NCBI GenBank assembly: GCA_019359445.1
Contig: JAHHHJ010000018.1
Coordinates: forward strand, 1-64,000
Source: Kastovskya adunca ATA6-11-RM4
Lineage (GTDB): Bacteria; Cyanobacteriota; Cyanobacteriia; Cyanobacteriales; Coleofasciculaceae
Reading direction: 5' to 3'
DNA: 64,000 nucleotides
Part shown: piece by piece, positions 1-9,429 of the stretch
How positions within the stretch are numbered: position 1 is the stretch's first letter
Layout: the number at the start of each line of letters is the position of its first letter
The notes under the pieces: generated by a model
Told to the model about the DNA's origin: nothing
The model's input: only the letters and a program-made list of their open reading frames with translations
Databases searched by the model: none
Position numbers and translations under genes: made by a program

Positions 1-125
1 CTTGGGGGAGCTGTAAGTCTCCCCGGAAGTCCAGGGATAGCTTGTCTACGCTTAAGGGCAATTACCCTTGTTTAGATTGGCTTGATCCGGGCTGAAGCCC
101 ACGCGCTTTTAGCCGTGGGTTGCTT
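1..125 (+). mobile_element. Possible right end of an IS200/IS605-type element, cut by the window edge
   Basis: One plus-strand frame is open from base 1 to a TAG at 73-75 and could be the last 24 codons of a protein starting outside the window. It is followed by a hairpin with arms CCCACG (98-103) and CGTGGG (114-119), loop rich in T. A short ORF tail followed by a hairpin just downstream is how cyanobacterial tnpB genes and their right ends commonly look. No transposase motif is visible, so this is only a suggestion. Confidence 0.25.
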
Positions 126-199
126 ACAAGAGCCTGTTAGTTCAAAAAGATTTCAGGGAACCCTATAGTTGAGTCCTAGGATTGAGAAATGAGATAGCT

Positions 200-2221
200 A
201 TGCAACAATTCTCTGAAGAACAACTCCATCATCAATTTGAGAAGCTGACCGATTTCGTAGAAAACGGTGCGGTATGCCTCCACTGGGTTGGACCCGACGG
301 CACTATCTTATGGGCAAACAAATCTGAATTAGAGTCGCTGGGCTACGCTCCAGAAGAATATGTGGGGCAACACATCGCTAAATTTCATGCCGACCAAAAC
401 ACCATCAACGACATCCTCCGCCGCCTCATTGCCAACGAAATCCTGCACAATTACGAAGCCAAGATGGTGTGTAAGGATGGCTCAACTAAGTACGTTCTGA
501 TTGACTCCAGCGTCTACCGAGACGAGAACGGTCAGTTTATCCATACCCGCTGCTTCACCAGAGACAACACGGCACGCAAGCTAGCAGAAGAAGCCCTGCA
601 ACAAAAAACGCAGCAGCTAGAGCAAACCCTGCAAGTATTGCAACAGATCCAGTCTCAACTCGAACAGACAAACAAAGACTTGGAATACCGAGTTGAAGAA
701 CGAACGGCTGAACTGCAACAAGCTAAAGAAGTTGCTGACAGCGCCAACAAAGCCAAAAGTGAATTCCTGGCAAACATGAGCCACGAACTCCGCACGCCCT
801 TGAATGGCATCCTGGGCTATGCTCAAATTCTGCTGCGTGACAGAACAGCGCATCCGAAACAAAAAGATGGCATTGGGATCATTCACCAGTGCGGTTCTCA
901 TCTCCTGACGCTGATTAACGACATCCTCGATCTTTCTAAAATTGAAGCCCGCAAGCTGGAATTCTCCTGCAAAAGCTTCCACCTTGCCTCTTTTCTCAAT
1001 GGCATTGTGGAAATGTGCCGCATCAAAGCCGAACAAAAGGAAATCTGCTTCACCTACGAAACCCTTAACCATTTGCCCACTGCCGTTTGTGCCGACGAAA
1101 AGCGCCTGCGCCAAGTTCTGATTAACCTGCTGGGCAATGCGATCAAATTCACGGATCGAGGCAGCGTTACCTTCAAAGTTGGCATTATGGCAGAATCCCC
1201 CGCCATCGATGCCCAACAATCAGACCAATCCTCTAGCGCAACGGCGCAAAGCGCCCTTCAAAATCCCCAAGCCAAAATCCAGAAGATTCGCTTCCAAATC
1301 GAAGACACGGGTGTCGGCATGACCCCGGAACAAGTTCAGAATATCTTTATACCGTTTGAACAGGTTGGGGATAAAGAACGGATGGCAGAAGGAACGGGAC
1401 TGGGATTGGCAATCAGCCTGCAAATCGTGCAAATGATGGGCAGTGAAATCAACGTCGAAAGTTGTCCCAGTCAAGGGAGTAAGTTTTGGTTTGACGTAGA
1501 ACTGATAGAATCCGACGAGTGGGTTGAGCCAGACGTGGGTAAATCTGCCAACCATATCGTTGGATATGAAGGTGAGAAACAAAAAGTTTTGATCGTTGAT
1601 GACCGTTGGGAAAATCGATCGGTGATTGTTAACCTGCTGGAACCGCTAGGATTTGAATTGCTGGAAGCAGTAAACGGGCAGGAAGGCTACGACAAAGCCA
1701 TTGAGTGGCAACCTGAGTTGATTATCACCGATCTGGTAATGCCTGTTATGGCAGGGCTAGAGATGACGCAGCAGTTACGTTCTCTGCCGGAATTCCAAAA
1801 CACTGCAATTATTGCCTCTTCTGCCAGCGTGTTTAACTTCGATCGCCAGCAAAGTCAGCAAGCAGGCTGCAACGATTTTCTTCCCAAACCTGTCCAATCT
1901 GACGAACTGATGGAGCAACTCCGTCAACACTTGAATCTATCGTGGATTTATGAGACGGATAACGCTCCGGCAAAACTTTCAGCCAATGCTGAGGCAAGTT
2001 TTTCATCGGGGATAATCAGTCCTCCTTTAGAGGAACTAGAAGCCCTGTACGCGGCTGCCCGCATTGGTGATATTGATAGCACTGAACAAGAAGCAAACCG
2101 ACTGATGCAACTTAACGATCGCTACCGACTCTTTGCTCAACAATTGCTCCAGTTTGTTCAAGTAATGGATGACGAAGCCATTTTCAAATTTGTCAAGCAA
2201 CACGTTGAACAATCCGTTTAG
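200..2221 (+). CDS. PAS hybrid sensor histidine kinase with C-terminal receiver
   Basis: Cytoplasmic two-component kinase of 673 residues from the ATG at 200; a TTG six codons upstream (182) is possible but less likely. Order: N-terminal PAS (about 10-125), coiled-coil linker, HisKA with the phospho-acceptor in [10 protein letters not shown] (His195), HATPase with DTGVGM and GTGLGL boxes, then a receiver with VDD and ITDLVMP (Asp511) and a conserved PKP lysine. No membrane segment or signal peptide is seen, so the PAS domain should sense an internal cue. A C-terminal tail of about 100 residues may be a phosphotransfer or dimerisation extension but I see no clear HPt motif. The next gene, also a kinase, begins two bases after the stop, so the two are probably co-transcribed and may form a phosphorelay. 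Confidence 0.9.
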   Translation: MQQFSEEQLHHQFEKLTDFVENGAVCLHWVGPDGTILWANKSELESLGYAPEEYVGQHIAKFHADQNTINDILRRLIANEILHNYEAKMVCKDGSTKYVLIDSSVYRDENGQFIHTRCFTRDNTARKLAEEALQQKTQQLEQTLQVLQQIQSQLEQTNKDLEYRVEERTAELQQAKEVADSANKAKSEFLANMSHELRTPLNGILGYAQILLRDRTAHPKQKDGIGIIHQCGSHLLTLINDILDLSKIEARKLEFSCKSFHLASFLNGIVEMCRIKAEQKEICFTYETLNHLPTAVCADEKRLRQVLINLLGNAIKFTDRGSVTFKVGIMAESPAIDAQQSDQSSSATAQSALQNPQAKIQKIRFQIEDTGVGMTPEQVQNIFIPFEQVGDKERMAEGTGLGLAISLQIVQMMGSEINVESCPSQGSKFWFDVELIESDEWVEPDVGKSANHIVGYEGEKQKVLIVDDRWENRSVIVNLLEPLGFELLEAVNGQEGYDKAIEWQPELIITDLVMPVMAGLEMTQQLRSLPEFQNTAIIASSASVFNFDRQQSQQAGCNDFLPKPVQSDELMEQLRQHLNLSWIYETDNAPAKLSANAEASFSSGIISPPLEELEALYAAARIGDIDSTEQEANRLMQLNDRYRLFAQQLLQFVQVMDDEAIFKFVKQHVEQSV

Positions 2222-2223
2222 GC

Positions 2224-3561
2224 ATGAGCATGAGTCCGCATCCAATGAGTCTGATTCTGATTGTGGATGATAATCCGAACAATACCAAAGTGCTGTTCGA
2301 GTTGCTGAAACAAGCAGGGTATCGAGTGTTAGTTGCCAAAAGTGGAGAAAGTGCGCTGGAGAGGCTGCAATCCGTCTCTCCAGACCTAATTCTGCTGGAT
2401 GTCATGATGCCAGGAGTCGATGGGTTTGAAACCTGCCGTCGCTTGAAAGCCTCGCCAGCCACTCAAAATATCCCAACGATCTTCATGACCGCACTTTCCG
2501 ACGCTACGGACAAGGTAAAAGGTCTATCGCTGGGAGCAGTGGATTACATTACCAAACCCTTCCAACAGGAAGAAGTGCTGGCTCGTGTCAATATTCACTT
2601 AAAGCTCTATCATCTCAACCGGGAACTCGAACAACGAGTGGCAGAACGAACTGCAGAGTTATCCATTGCATTGACCCAGCTCAAACAGTCACAACTGCTA
2701 TTAGTGCATAGCGAAAAAATGTCGGCGCTAGGTCAACTGGTTGCTGGGATTGTCCACGAAATCAAAAATCCGATTAATTTTGTGCAGGGGAATATTGTCT
2801 ATGTCGATGAATACATGCAGGCTGTCCTAAGCCTGCTTCAGGTCTATCAGCAACATTACCCTAACCCAGTGCCAGCAGTGCAAGAGAAAGCAGAAGGCAT
2901 TGACCTCAGCTTTCTCCTGTCCGATCTGCCAAAAACGCTTTCCTCCATGAAATTAGGAACGGACAGAATTTACGAGATTGTGTTGAGCTTGCGGAATTTT
3001 TCGCGGCTTGATGAATCTGAATTGAAACTATGTGATATTCATGCAGGCATCGATAGTACGCTGCTGATTCTGCAACATCGCCTGAAAGCAAAGCCAGATC
3101 GTCCCGATATTAAAGCGATCAAGGAGTATGGTGCCCTACCGGAAGTTGAGTGTTATCCGGGACAACTGAATCAGGTGTTCATGAACTTGCTGGCGAATGC
3201 CATTGATGCACTAGAGGAGTCAATGGTGAGTTGTCCGTTATCAGAAGCCAGTCGGACAAAGGGCGATCGCCCCACAATTGGCATTCGCACAGAACTAATC
3301 GATGGCGATCGCGTCTGCATCCGCATTGCTGACAACGGACTGGGAATGACGGAGGAGGTGAAAGACCACTTGTTCGATCCTTTCTTCACAACCAAACCAG
3401 TTGGCAAAGGCACGGGTTTAGGTCTACCGATTAGCTATCAGATCATTGTCGAAAAACACAAGGGGCAGCTTGAGTGCATTTCAGCGCCCGGTCAAGGAAC
3501 TGAGTTTGTCATTACTATTCCAGTTAGAGTTGCCACTCCAGCCATTCCTAAGATTGTATAG
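2224..3561 (+). CDS. Receiver-histidine kinase (REC-HK) protein
   Basis: 445-residue response-regulator/kinase hybrid with an N-terminal receiver (IVDD at about 12, LLDVMMP with Asp59, TKPF lysine), a coiled coil (about 130-155) and an NtrB-like dimerisation box VHEIKNPINF (His178), then a HATPase with DNGLGM and GTGLGLP. This order is common in cyanobacteria: the kinase is probably controlled by phosphorylation of its own receiver, perhaps by the kinase encoded immediately upstream. An alternative start lies two codons downstream (ATG 2230). No membrane segment is seen. Downstream is a decayed region, so the operon probably ends here. Confidence 0.9.
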   Translation: MSMSPHPMSLILIVDDNPNNTKVLFELLKQAGYRVLVAKSGESALERLQSVSPDLILLDVMMPGVDGFETCRRLKASPATQNIPTIFMTALSDATDKVKGLSLGAVDYITKPFQQEEVLARVNIHLKLYHLNRELEQRVAERTAELSIALTQLKQSQLLLVHSEKMSALGQLVAGIVHEIKNPINFVQGNIVYVDEYMQAVLSLLQVYQQHYPNPVPAVQEKAEGIDLSFLLSDLPKTLSSMKLGTDRIYEIVLSLRNFSRLDESELKLCDIHAGIDSTLLILQHRLKAKPDRPDIKAIKEYGALPEVECYPGQLNQVFMNLLANAIDALEESMVSCPLSEASRTKGDRPTIGIRTELIDGDRVCIRIADNGLGMTEEVKDHLFDPFFTTKPVGKGTGLGLPISYQIIVEKHKGQLECISAPGQGTEFVITIPVRVATPAIPKIV

Positions 3562-3691
3562 CACCCAATAACGTGATGCCGCTCAGTTCTCGGTGGGGAT
3601 GTAATTGGAAGCTATCTGTGGGTTGAGATTGTGGGTATTGCCGTGGTTAGCACAGCGATTGGGGAAAAGTAGTCTCCACGCTGATTTGGAG

Positions 3692-4000
3692 ATGAATACA
3701 TTTGCTAGCCCTGTTACCGGAGCCGCTCGCTTAGGCACACTAATAAAAAATGAGGAACGAGGTTAATTGCCCTTGCCAACGCTCCGGTTGCCATTTCGGA
3801 CTTTAAGGATTTAGCGAGCGATCGCATCAAAACGGTAGCAATTTCCACAAAACAACTAGACTCTGGCAGATACGCCGCGCAAATTTTGACCCACCTAGGG
3901 ATCTTCCCCCAGATTCAGCGCAAAGCCCTGTGGGCAGATTTTGATGTCCGCGAAGTCCGCAAAGCCGTGGAGAGCAAAGAAGCGGATGTTGTGGTCATTC
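3692..4000 (+). pseudogene. Relic of a molybdate-binding protein (modA-like)
   Basis: Two frames together read as the middle of a periplasmic molybdate-binding protein. 3692-3763 gives a short stretch ending at TAA 3764-3766. After a one-base shift near 3763-3766 the reading continues as alternating ALANAPVAISDFKDLASD, KTVAI, SGRYAAQ, LTHLGIF and VRKAVESKEAD motifs, which match the ModA family order (FKDLAS..K.VAIG, PAGxYA, L..LGI, V..AVESG.AD). The N-terminus, lipoprotein signal and C-terminus are absent, so the gene is dead. An apparent 63-codon ORF (TTG 3886 to 4077) is only the tail of this relic. Identification is from remembered family motifs. Confidence 0.6.
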
Positions 4001-4098
4001 TGATTTCCCTCCTTAGTGAGAGGGGAATATCAGGGGGTAAGCGCTTACTAATAACAGCAGAGGCAATATTTACGTAAAAGTATTCTTTTATAACCACT

Positions 4099-5040
4099 AT
4101 GACAACGAACTCTCCTACAACTCCATCAAAAGCGCCAGGAGCGAAGCCTGAGACACCGTTCTACACTTGGAAGGATTATCGCTGTGCTTACTCGCTCTAC
4201 AGCCCAACTGATTCTGTAAAGGCTTCCGGCGTACCCTTGCTGTTGATTCATCCCATTGGTGTTGGCTTATCCAATGCGTTTTGGCAGCCATTTTGTGAGC
4301 AATGGTACCAGCAGGGACAGACGAACTTAATCTACAATCCCGACTTACTTGGATGTGGTGAAAGCGATAAGCCCCACGTTGCCTACGAGCCGCAAGATTG
4401 GGCGCAACAGTTACAGCACTTCTTGCAGACGGTGGTGAAGACTCCTGTGGTTGTGGTGGTGCAAGGAGCATTGTTACCTGTGGCGATCGCGCTGACTAAT
4501 ATGCAACAAGAGCCAAATTTAGTGCAGGGCTTAGTGCTAGCGGGCCCTCCGGCTTGGCAACTGATCACCACAGACACTCCTAAGTGGCGACAAAAAGCGA
4601 TCTGGAATCTTTTGGATTCCCCCCTTGGTTCTGCCTTTTACCGTTACGCCCGTCGTCGTCAGTTTTTAAAATCTTTTTCTGAGCGCGAACTATTTGAGGA
4701 TCAGGCTGACGTTGATCAGCAATGGCTAAATAGCTTGCAAGCTGGTGCAGAAGATCCCAGCACTCGCCATGCTGTGTTTTCATTCCTGGCTGGCTTCTGG
4801 CGAGACAATTATGAAAAAGCGATCGCCTCGATTACTCAACCCACATTAGTAGTCTTCGGAGAGGAAGCTTCCAGCATCAGTAGTCGGGGGAGTTCCGAAA
4901 CCCCAAACGAACGCCTGGTGCAATACGTACAACATCTGCCCAATGGTGAAGGTAAGCAAATTTCCGGACGGAATGTTTTACCCTATGAATCCACCGCCGA
5001 ATTTGTTAAGGTGGTTGCGGATTTTGTCGAGCAGTTGTGA
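4099..5040 (+). CDS. Alpha/beta-hydrolase-fold protein lacking the nucleophile serine
   Basis: 313 residues. The fold is recognisable from LLIHPIGVG (about 48-56, oxyanion side), NPDLLGCGESDKP (about 80-92) and a C-terminal strand TLVVFGEE. At the nucleophile elbow, where family members read G-x-S-x-G, this protein has VVVQGALLP (about 119-127), so a glycine stands in for the serine. It may be a non-catalytic binding protein, or use another residue. The next gene (DUF2470) starts nine bases after the stop, suggesting an operon. Upstream lies the modA relic. Start: ATG 4099; no strong Shine-Dalgarno is seen. Confidence 0.75.
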   Translation: MTTNSPTTPSKAPGAKPETPFYTWKDYRCAYSLYSPTDSVKASGVPLLLIHPIGVGLSNAFWQPFCEQWYQQGQTNLIYNPDLLGCGESDKPHVAYEPQDWAQQLQHFLQTVVKTPVVVVVQGALLPVAIALTNMQQEPNLVQGLVLAGPPAWQLITTDTPKWRQKAIWNLLDSPLGSAFYRYARRRQFLKSFSERELFEDQADVDQQWLNSLQAGAEDPSTRHAVFSFLAGFWRDNYEKAIASITQPTLVVFGEEASSISSRGSSETPNERLVQYVQHLPNGEGKQISGRNVLPYESTAEFVKVVADFVEQL

Positions 5041-5049
5041 ACCTATCCT

Positions 5050-5343
5050 ATGTCTGAGCAATTTTCTCCAGAAATCAGCGATCGCATCTGTAAGCACATG
5101 AACGAGGATCACGCGGAGGCGATCGCACTTTATGCCAAAGTTTATGGTGAGGCTTCTAGCACCACATCGGCAACAATGGAAAGCATTGATGCTGAGGGAA
5201 TGAACCTCACCGCCCAAATCAACGGGAACTCAATCCCTCTTCGCATCAACTTTGACCATGTACTTGCAGATGCAGAAGATGCTCACCACACGTTAATTGC
5301 AATGGTGAAACAGGCACGGATGATGAAAAAGGATGAAGGATGA
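5050..5343 (+). CDS. DUF2470 domain protein
   Basis: Small soluble protein of 97 residues. The motif HMNEDHAEAI (about 17-26) and the following D-x-x-G-M are typical of DUF2470, the domain that forms the C-terminal part of HugZ-type haem-utilisation proteins and plant glutamyl-tRNA-reductase-binding proteins. A stand-alone copy may bind haem or a tetrapyrrole, but the sequence does not prove this. It follows the hydrolase-fold gene by nine bases and is probably co-translated. Its last codons run into a 35-bp direct repeat, so the C-terminus (KKDEG) may have been reshaped by repeat insertion. Confidence 0.85.
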   Translation: MSEQFSPEISDRICKHMNEDHAEAIALYAKVYGEASSTTSATMESIDAEGMNLTAQINGNSIPLRINFDHVLADAEDAHHTLIAMVKQARMMKKDEG

Positions 5344-5487
5344 AAGGTGAAAGTCCATCAATAGCCTCATATCATGTCCGGCTGATTAATTATGATTTGT
5401 TAGGTTGGGTTAAGCGCAGCGCAACCTAACACCACGAAAAAGGATGAAGTGTGAAGGATGAAAGGTGAAAGTCCATCAATAGCCTCA
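5335..5487. repeat. 35-bp direct repeats flanking a palindrome
   Basis: The same 35 bases occur at 5335-5369 and 5453-5487 (both contain GTGAAAGTCCATCAATAG). Between them lies a palindrome with arms GTTAGGTTG (5399-5407) and CAACCTAAC (5422-5430). The first copy overlaps the end of the DUF2470 gene. Heptamer-like GATGAAG units precede both copies. Confidence 0.8.
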
Positions 5488-5621
5488 AGCCCTTTTTTTT
5501 AATATGAGATAGAAGGGAAATATCTGATTATAGTAAGCCGTTTAGTCGCCGAACTATCAAGACATCCTAACTTCAAGCCCCTGAATTTATTTATATTTCA
5601 TACTTCACACTTCAACAGAAT

Positions 5622-6089
5622 ATGGTATTTATCCCCCCGTCTCAAGCGATCGCCCTGACCCCAGGAATGTTACGCAGCGTTCACCACATTGCTTTGAATG
5701 TGAAAGACATGCAAGCTTCGCGTCACTTTTATGGGACAATTCTTGGTCTGCACGAACTGACAGGTGATGAGGTTCCAACAACGCTTGTTGAGTTAGTGGC
5801 AGCAGGGAAAGTCGCTAACTTTAAAACTCCCGACGGCACGATTCTAGACTTATTTTGGGAACCGGATTTAACGCCCCCTGACTCCGATCCTAGTCGTGGC
5901 TTTACCCGTGCTTACCATCTGGCTTTTGACATTGAGCCGCAGTTGTTTGACCAAGCGGTTGAGGTGCTGCGGCGTTGTGAAGTTCCCATTGCTGAAAGGC
6001 CTGTCACCCGTCCGACGGGGAGAGGGGTATATTGCTACGACCCGGATGGGTTTATAGTTGAGATTCGTTGCGATCCAATCTCAGCTTGA
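5622..6089 (+). CDS. VOC family (glyoxalase/bleomycin-resistance fold) protein
   Basis: 155 residues with a single vicinal-oxygen-chelate domain. HHIALNVKDM (about 21-30) is the first beta strand with the usual metal-ligand histidine; YHLAFDI (about 107-113) supplies the second; FIVEIRCDP near the end holds the last ligand glutamate. One domain suggests a homodimer. Substrate is unknown: relatives include glyoxalase I, dioxygenases and resistance proteins. The start at ATG 5622 is preceded by heptamer repeat units (CTTCATAC/CTTCACAC) rather than a clear ribosome site; an internal ATG about 16 codons later, just before the domain, is also possible. Confidence 0.85.
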   Translation: MVFIPPSQAIALTPGMLRSVHHIALNVKDMQASRHFYGTILGLHELTGDEVPTTLVELVAAGKVANFKTPDGTILDLFWEPDLTPPDSDPSRGFTRAYHLAFDIEPQLFDQAVEVLRRCEVPIAERPVTRPTGRGVYCYDPDGFIVEIRCDPISA

Positions 6090-6743
6090 AGCTCAAGAAG
6101 AACTCACGGCGGAAGCAGAGAAACTGAAAATCCTCGAAGACCTCGCTCGCCAAAGCTTTGCTTTATTCCTAAAGATGAGCCGCGATCGCTACAGTACACG
6201 GAATTACTATTGTCGTGGCAAATACTTTTACCTTGCCCTAGGAATTTGAGATTGAAACAGTCGCGTTGTTCTTGGGTTCCGCGTTACTTGTTGGGGTGGG
6301 TTCTGTGTTTTCTCCCGGCGTTGCGAGCCAGCCAACTCGCTCCGGTAAAAGCACTGCGAAATACCTAGCGGTTGAGCGTCCTAATTCTGAAGATTCAGAA
6401 TTTGTAGAGAACTAACGCCTCTACAAAAGTGACATATATAGCGACCCTCCAAATCGGGTTTAAGTATGGGAATACTGGAAGTATGGAGACCTCAACTCTG
6501 ACTGAGCCAAGCAACTTCTTCGCGGTCAACCCTATGTTAGATGCCTTCAGATGAGAGGTTCTATTGTTTTCCTAAAAAAAGCCTGACGACTAAATAAAGT
6601 TCGCGGCTACGAACTAAGCCACCGTCTAAGTTAGCTACAACAAGGGAAAAAGTTCATTGCGGCTACCTTTGTCTTTGAAGAAAGTGCTCAATGATGGGCG
6701 GGGGAGGGGAGAATAATTTAGCGATCGCTAAATAGGTACTCCC
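6090..6743. other. Intergenic stretch, possible decayed coding sequence
   Basis: No convincing gene. A frame from within the VOC gene's end to 6249 reads an acidic helix followed by SFALFLKMSRDRY, and a second frame (6242-6415) reads a hydrophobic stretch then SPGVASQPTRSGKS; neither has a proper start and I recognise neither. They may be fragments of one decayed gene. HIP1 sites occur near 6182 and 6720. Confidence 0.4.
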
Positions 6744-8018
6744 ATGGAAACAATCTCATCTTCCTCGTACCCTGATGCCTCGACGACCACCCCTGAGATT
6801 CAAAGTGTGCAGGAAACAAGCTGTGTTATTGTTGGTGGTGGCCCAGCAGGGGCTGTTTTAGCACTTCTATTGGCACGCCAGGGTATCCCTTGCATACTCC
6901 TAGAAGCCCATAAAGATTTTGATCGTGATTTTCGCGGCGATACACTTCACCCTTCGGTGATGGAAATCATGGAAGAAATCGGACTGGCGGAGCGCTTGCT
7001 ACAGTTACGTCACGCTAAGGTTTCTCAGCTGACCTTTAGGACATCCGAAGGGGCGTTTACCTTGTTTGACTTCAGGCGCTTAAAGAGCAAGTATCCCTAC
7101 CTAACGATGTTGCCCCAAGTGGATTTTCTGGAGATGATCATGGCGGAAGCGGCACAGTACCCCCATTTTCAGCTAGTGATGGGTGCGAATGTGCAGGAAT
7201 TGATTGAAGAAGATGGGATAGTCCAAGGGGTGCGCTACCGGGAACAGAGTGGCTGGCATGAGATCCGCGCTCACCTAACGGTGGGTGCCGATGGACGATT
7301 CTCTCGTATCCGCCAACTGGCTGGGAAAGAGCCAGTCAAAACCTCGCCACCCATCGATGTTTTGTGGTTTCGTCTGCCTTGTCAGGAGGGCGATCCAGAA
7401 AAATCTATCGGCTCTACGATTGGCGGGCGCTTTTTGATTTTGCTCAAGCGCTTTGACCATTGGCAGGTTGGCTACTTCATCCCCAAGGGTAGCTATCAGG
7501 CATTGCGGCAAGCAGGTTTACAAGCCATGAAAGAATCGATTACCGAGGTGATGCCAGAGCTAGGCGAGGGCGCAAATAGCTGGCGTCAGCGCTTGGAATA
7601 CCTGGAAAATTGGTCACAGGTGGCATTTCTGGCTATTGAATCTAGCCGCGTGAAGCGTTGGTATCAACCGGGATTGCTTTTAATTGGGGATGCGGCACAT
7701 GTAATGTCACCGGTGGCTGGCGTAGGGATCAACTATGCGATCCAAGATGCGGTTGTTGCTGCCAATGTCTTGGCAGAACCCCTACGCTCAGGTCAGGTGC
7801 GGCTGAAAGATTTAGCCGCAATTCAGTGCCGCAGGGAAATACCGACGCGAATTATCCAAGGGTTCCAAGTCTTAATTCAGCGCCGGATTGTTGTTCCTGC
7901 TCTCGACTCAAAACAGGCTTTTAAGCCCCCCTTTTTCCTCCGAATCCCGTTTTTGCGTGACCTTCCGGCAAGGTTGATTGGTAAGGGGGTGTGGCAGGTT
8001 CATATCAATTCCTTGTAA
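6744..8018 (+). CDS. FAD-dependent monooxygenase (UbiH/PHBH-like)
   Basis: 424-residue flavoprotein hydroxylase. N-terminal Rossmann motif VIVGGGPAGA (about 28-37) binds the ADP part of FAD; the second site GADGRFSRIR (about 180-189) and the third LLIGDAAHVMSPVAGVG (about 311-327) are intact, as in class A aromatic and quinone monooxygenases. No membrane anchor is seen. Substrate cannot be assigned; cyanobacterial relatives act on pigments, quinones or secondary metabolites. It stands alone between an untranslated stretch and a convergent ABC operon. Start: ATG 6744, the first in frame, with a purine-rich GGGGGAGGGGAG tract about 30 bases upstream. Confidence 0.85.
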   Translation: METISSSSYPDASTTTPEIQSVQETSCVIVGGGPAGAVLALLLARQGIPCILLEAHKDFDRDFRGDTLHPSVMEIMEEIGLAERLLQLRHAKVSQLTFRTSEGAFTLFDFRRLKSKYPYLTMLPQVDFLEMIMAEAAQYPHFQLVMGANVQELIEEDGIVQGVRYREQSGWHEIRAHLTVGADGRFSRIRQLAGKEPVKTSPPIDVLWFRLPCQEGDPEKSIGSTIGGRFLILLKRFDHWQVGYFIPKGSYQALRQAGLQAMKESITEVMPELGEGANSWRQRLEYLENWSQVAFLAIESSRVKRWYQPGLLLIGDAAHVMSPVAGVGINYAIQDAVVAANVLAEPLRSGQVRLKDLAAIQCRREIPTRIIQGFQVLIQRRIVVPALDSKQAFKPPFFLRIPFLRDLPARLIGKGVWQVHINSL

Positions 8019-8082
8019 CTGTCGTCCTCAGATGCGATCGCACGGGACTCTAGTACATCTCCACAACCCTTGCTTTTTTGCC

Positions 8083-9219
8083 TTAAGCACCAGTTGTTCG
8101 CAAACCTAGGGATTCAGGACGAGTGGCTGGTTCTGTGATTTGTTGTGGCTGACCTTGGATGCGATCGCCTGTTCCCACATCAAACCAGTGAATCGACTCA
8201 TCGGGAATGGAGAGGGTGACTTCTTCCCCTTCCCATGCTTGATTGATTGGCAACAAAGCGCGGAGCCTTGTGGACTCTGCCCCCTTTACCCGCACGCTGA
8301 TTAAGTTCTGCATCCCCAAGTGTTCTACGAGGAAAATTCGACCTTGAACAGTTTGCCTCGCCCCTGGTTCTGCGAGGGAGACATCTTCTGGGCGAATGCC
8401 CATGATGATTTGCGACGGCATAGTTGGCAACTTCGGCAGCAAAATTGTGGAATCCCCTAAGACGGCGCGATCGCCTTTACAGTTCAGGGTGAGTAAATTC
8501 ATTTGCGGACTCCCCACAAACCCCGCTACAAACTGATTTGCCGGACGCAGGTAAATGTTTTGTGGGGCATCAAGTTGTTGTAAGTTGCCATCCTGTAGCA
8601 CCGCCACCTTTGTTGAGAGGGTCATCGCTTCCGTTTGGTCGTGGGTAACGTAGACCACAGGTGCCCGTTGAGATTCAAAAAGCTGTTTCAAATCCGCCCG
8701 CACTTGCTCTCGCAACAGGGCATCTAGGTTACTCAACGGTTCATCTAGCAAAAAGACATCCGGTTCACGCACCAGCGCCCGTCCTAGGGCAACCCGCTGC
8801 CGTTGACCCCCTGACATCTGACCGGGCTTGCGATCCATTAAGTTTTCCAGTCCCAGCTTGTTGGCAACATCCCCAACCCGCCGTTTGATTTCCTCAGACG
8901 GTATTTTTCGCAACTTCAAACCAGCGGCAATGTTTTCATATACCGTCATGTGGGGGTAGAGAGCATAGCTTTGGAACACCATGGCAATATTGCGTTTACC
9001 AGGGGCAACATGGCTAACATCGCGTCCATTAATCAGCACGTTGCCACGAGTTGGGGGTTCCAATCCTGCAATTAGTCGCAGAAGCGTTGATTTCCCGCAT
9101 CCTGATGGCCCCAAAAGTGTCAAAAACTCCCCTTCATCCACATCAATACTGATGTCTTTGACGGGAATCACCTTCGGATTGTAAGTTTTGTTGAGATGAT
9201 GTAGTTCAAGTTTAGCCAT
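8083..9219 (-). CDS. Sugar/osmolyte ABC importer, ATP-binding subunit (MalK/UgpC type)
   Basis: 378 residues. Walker A GPSGCGKS (37-44), signature SGGQ (136-139), Walker B FLLDEP with D159 and E160, and the switch histidine in YVTHDQ. A C-terminal TOBE/OB extension of about 130 residues is typical of ATPases energising CUT1 sugar importers. Its partners are the three upstream genes on the same strand (binding protein, two permeases). The gap of about 210 bp to the preceding permease could hold a separate promoter. MalK-like ATPases can serve several importers. In cyanobacteria such systems take up glucosylglycerol, trehalose or sucrose; the substrate here is not readable. Confidence 0.92.
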   Translation of the reverse strand: MAKLELHHLNKTYNPKVIPVKDISIDVDEGEFLTLLGPSGCGKSTLLRLIAGLEPPTRGNVLINGRDVSHVAPGKRNIAMVFQSYALYPHMTVYENIAAGLKLRKIPSEEIKRRVGDVANKLGLENLMDRKPGQMSGGQRQRVALGRALVREPDVFLLDEPLSNLDALLREQVRADLKQLFESQRAPVVYVTHDQTEAMTLSTKVAVLQDGNLQQLDAPQNIYLRPANQFVAGFVGSPQMNLLTLNCKGDRAVLGDSTILLPKLPTMPSQIIMGIRPEDVSLAEPGARQTVQGRIFLVEHLGMQNLISVRVKGAESTRLRALLPINQAWEGEEVTLSIPDESIHWFDVGTGDRIQGQPQQITEPATRPESLGLRTTGA

Positions 9220-9429
9220 AGTTTTGATTGCTTATTGCCAGTGCGATTGATGGGTTAAATTTCGCTGTTATTGTTTGTGAAGTGGGATAATTTTCTCGAA
9301 AACAGTCTTCAGTTATTAAAAAGGCGATCGCGAATAATAAATGTATATTTCTTATCCCACAGAATTCACACTTTTTGCCTCGTTCTGCCGATATAACGTT
9401 AATAACTGAAAACTCAAGCATCAGCCAAA

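Noticed and set aside
617-1219. 200-codon minus-strand ORF
   Set aside because: Shadow of the hybrid kinase on the other strand; no family motif and no ribosome site.
3886-4077. 63-codon ORF as a small gene
   Set aside because: Its upstream in-frame sequence continues the ModA-like homology, so it is part of a pseudogene.
6058-6249. 63-codon ORF overlapping the VOC gene end
   Set aside because: Overlaps another gene and has no recognisable domain or ribosome site.
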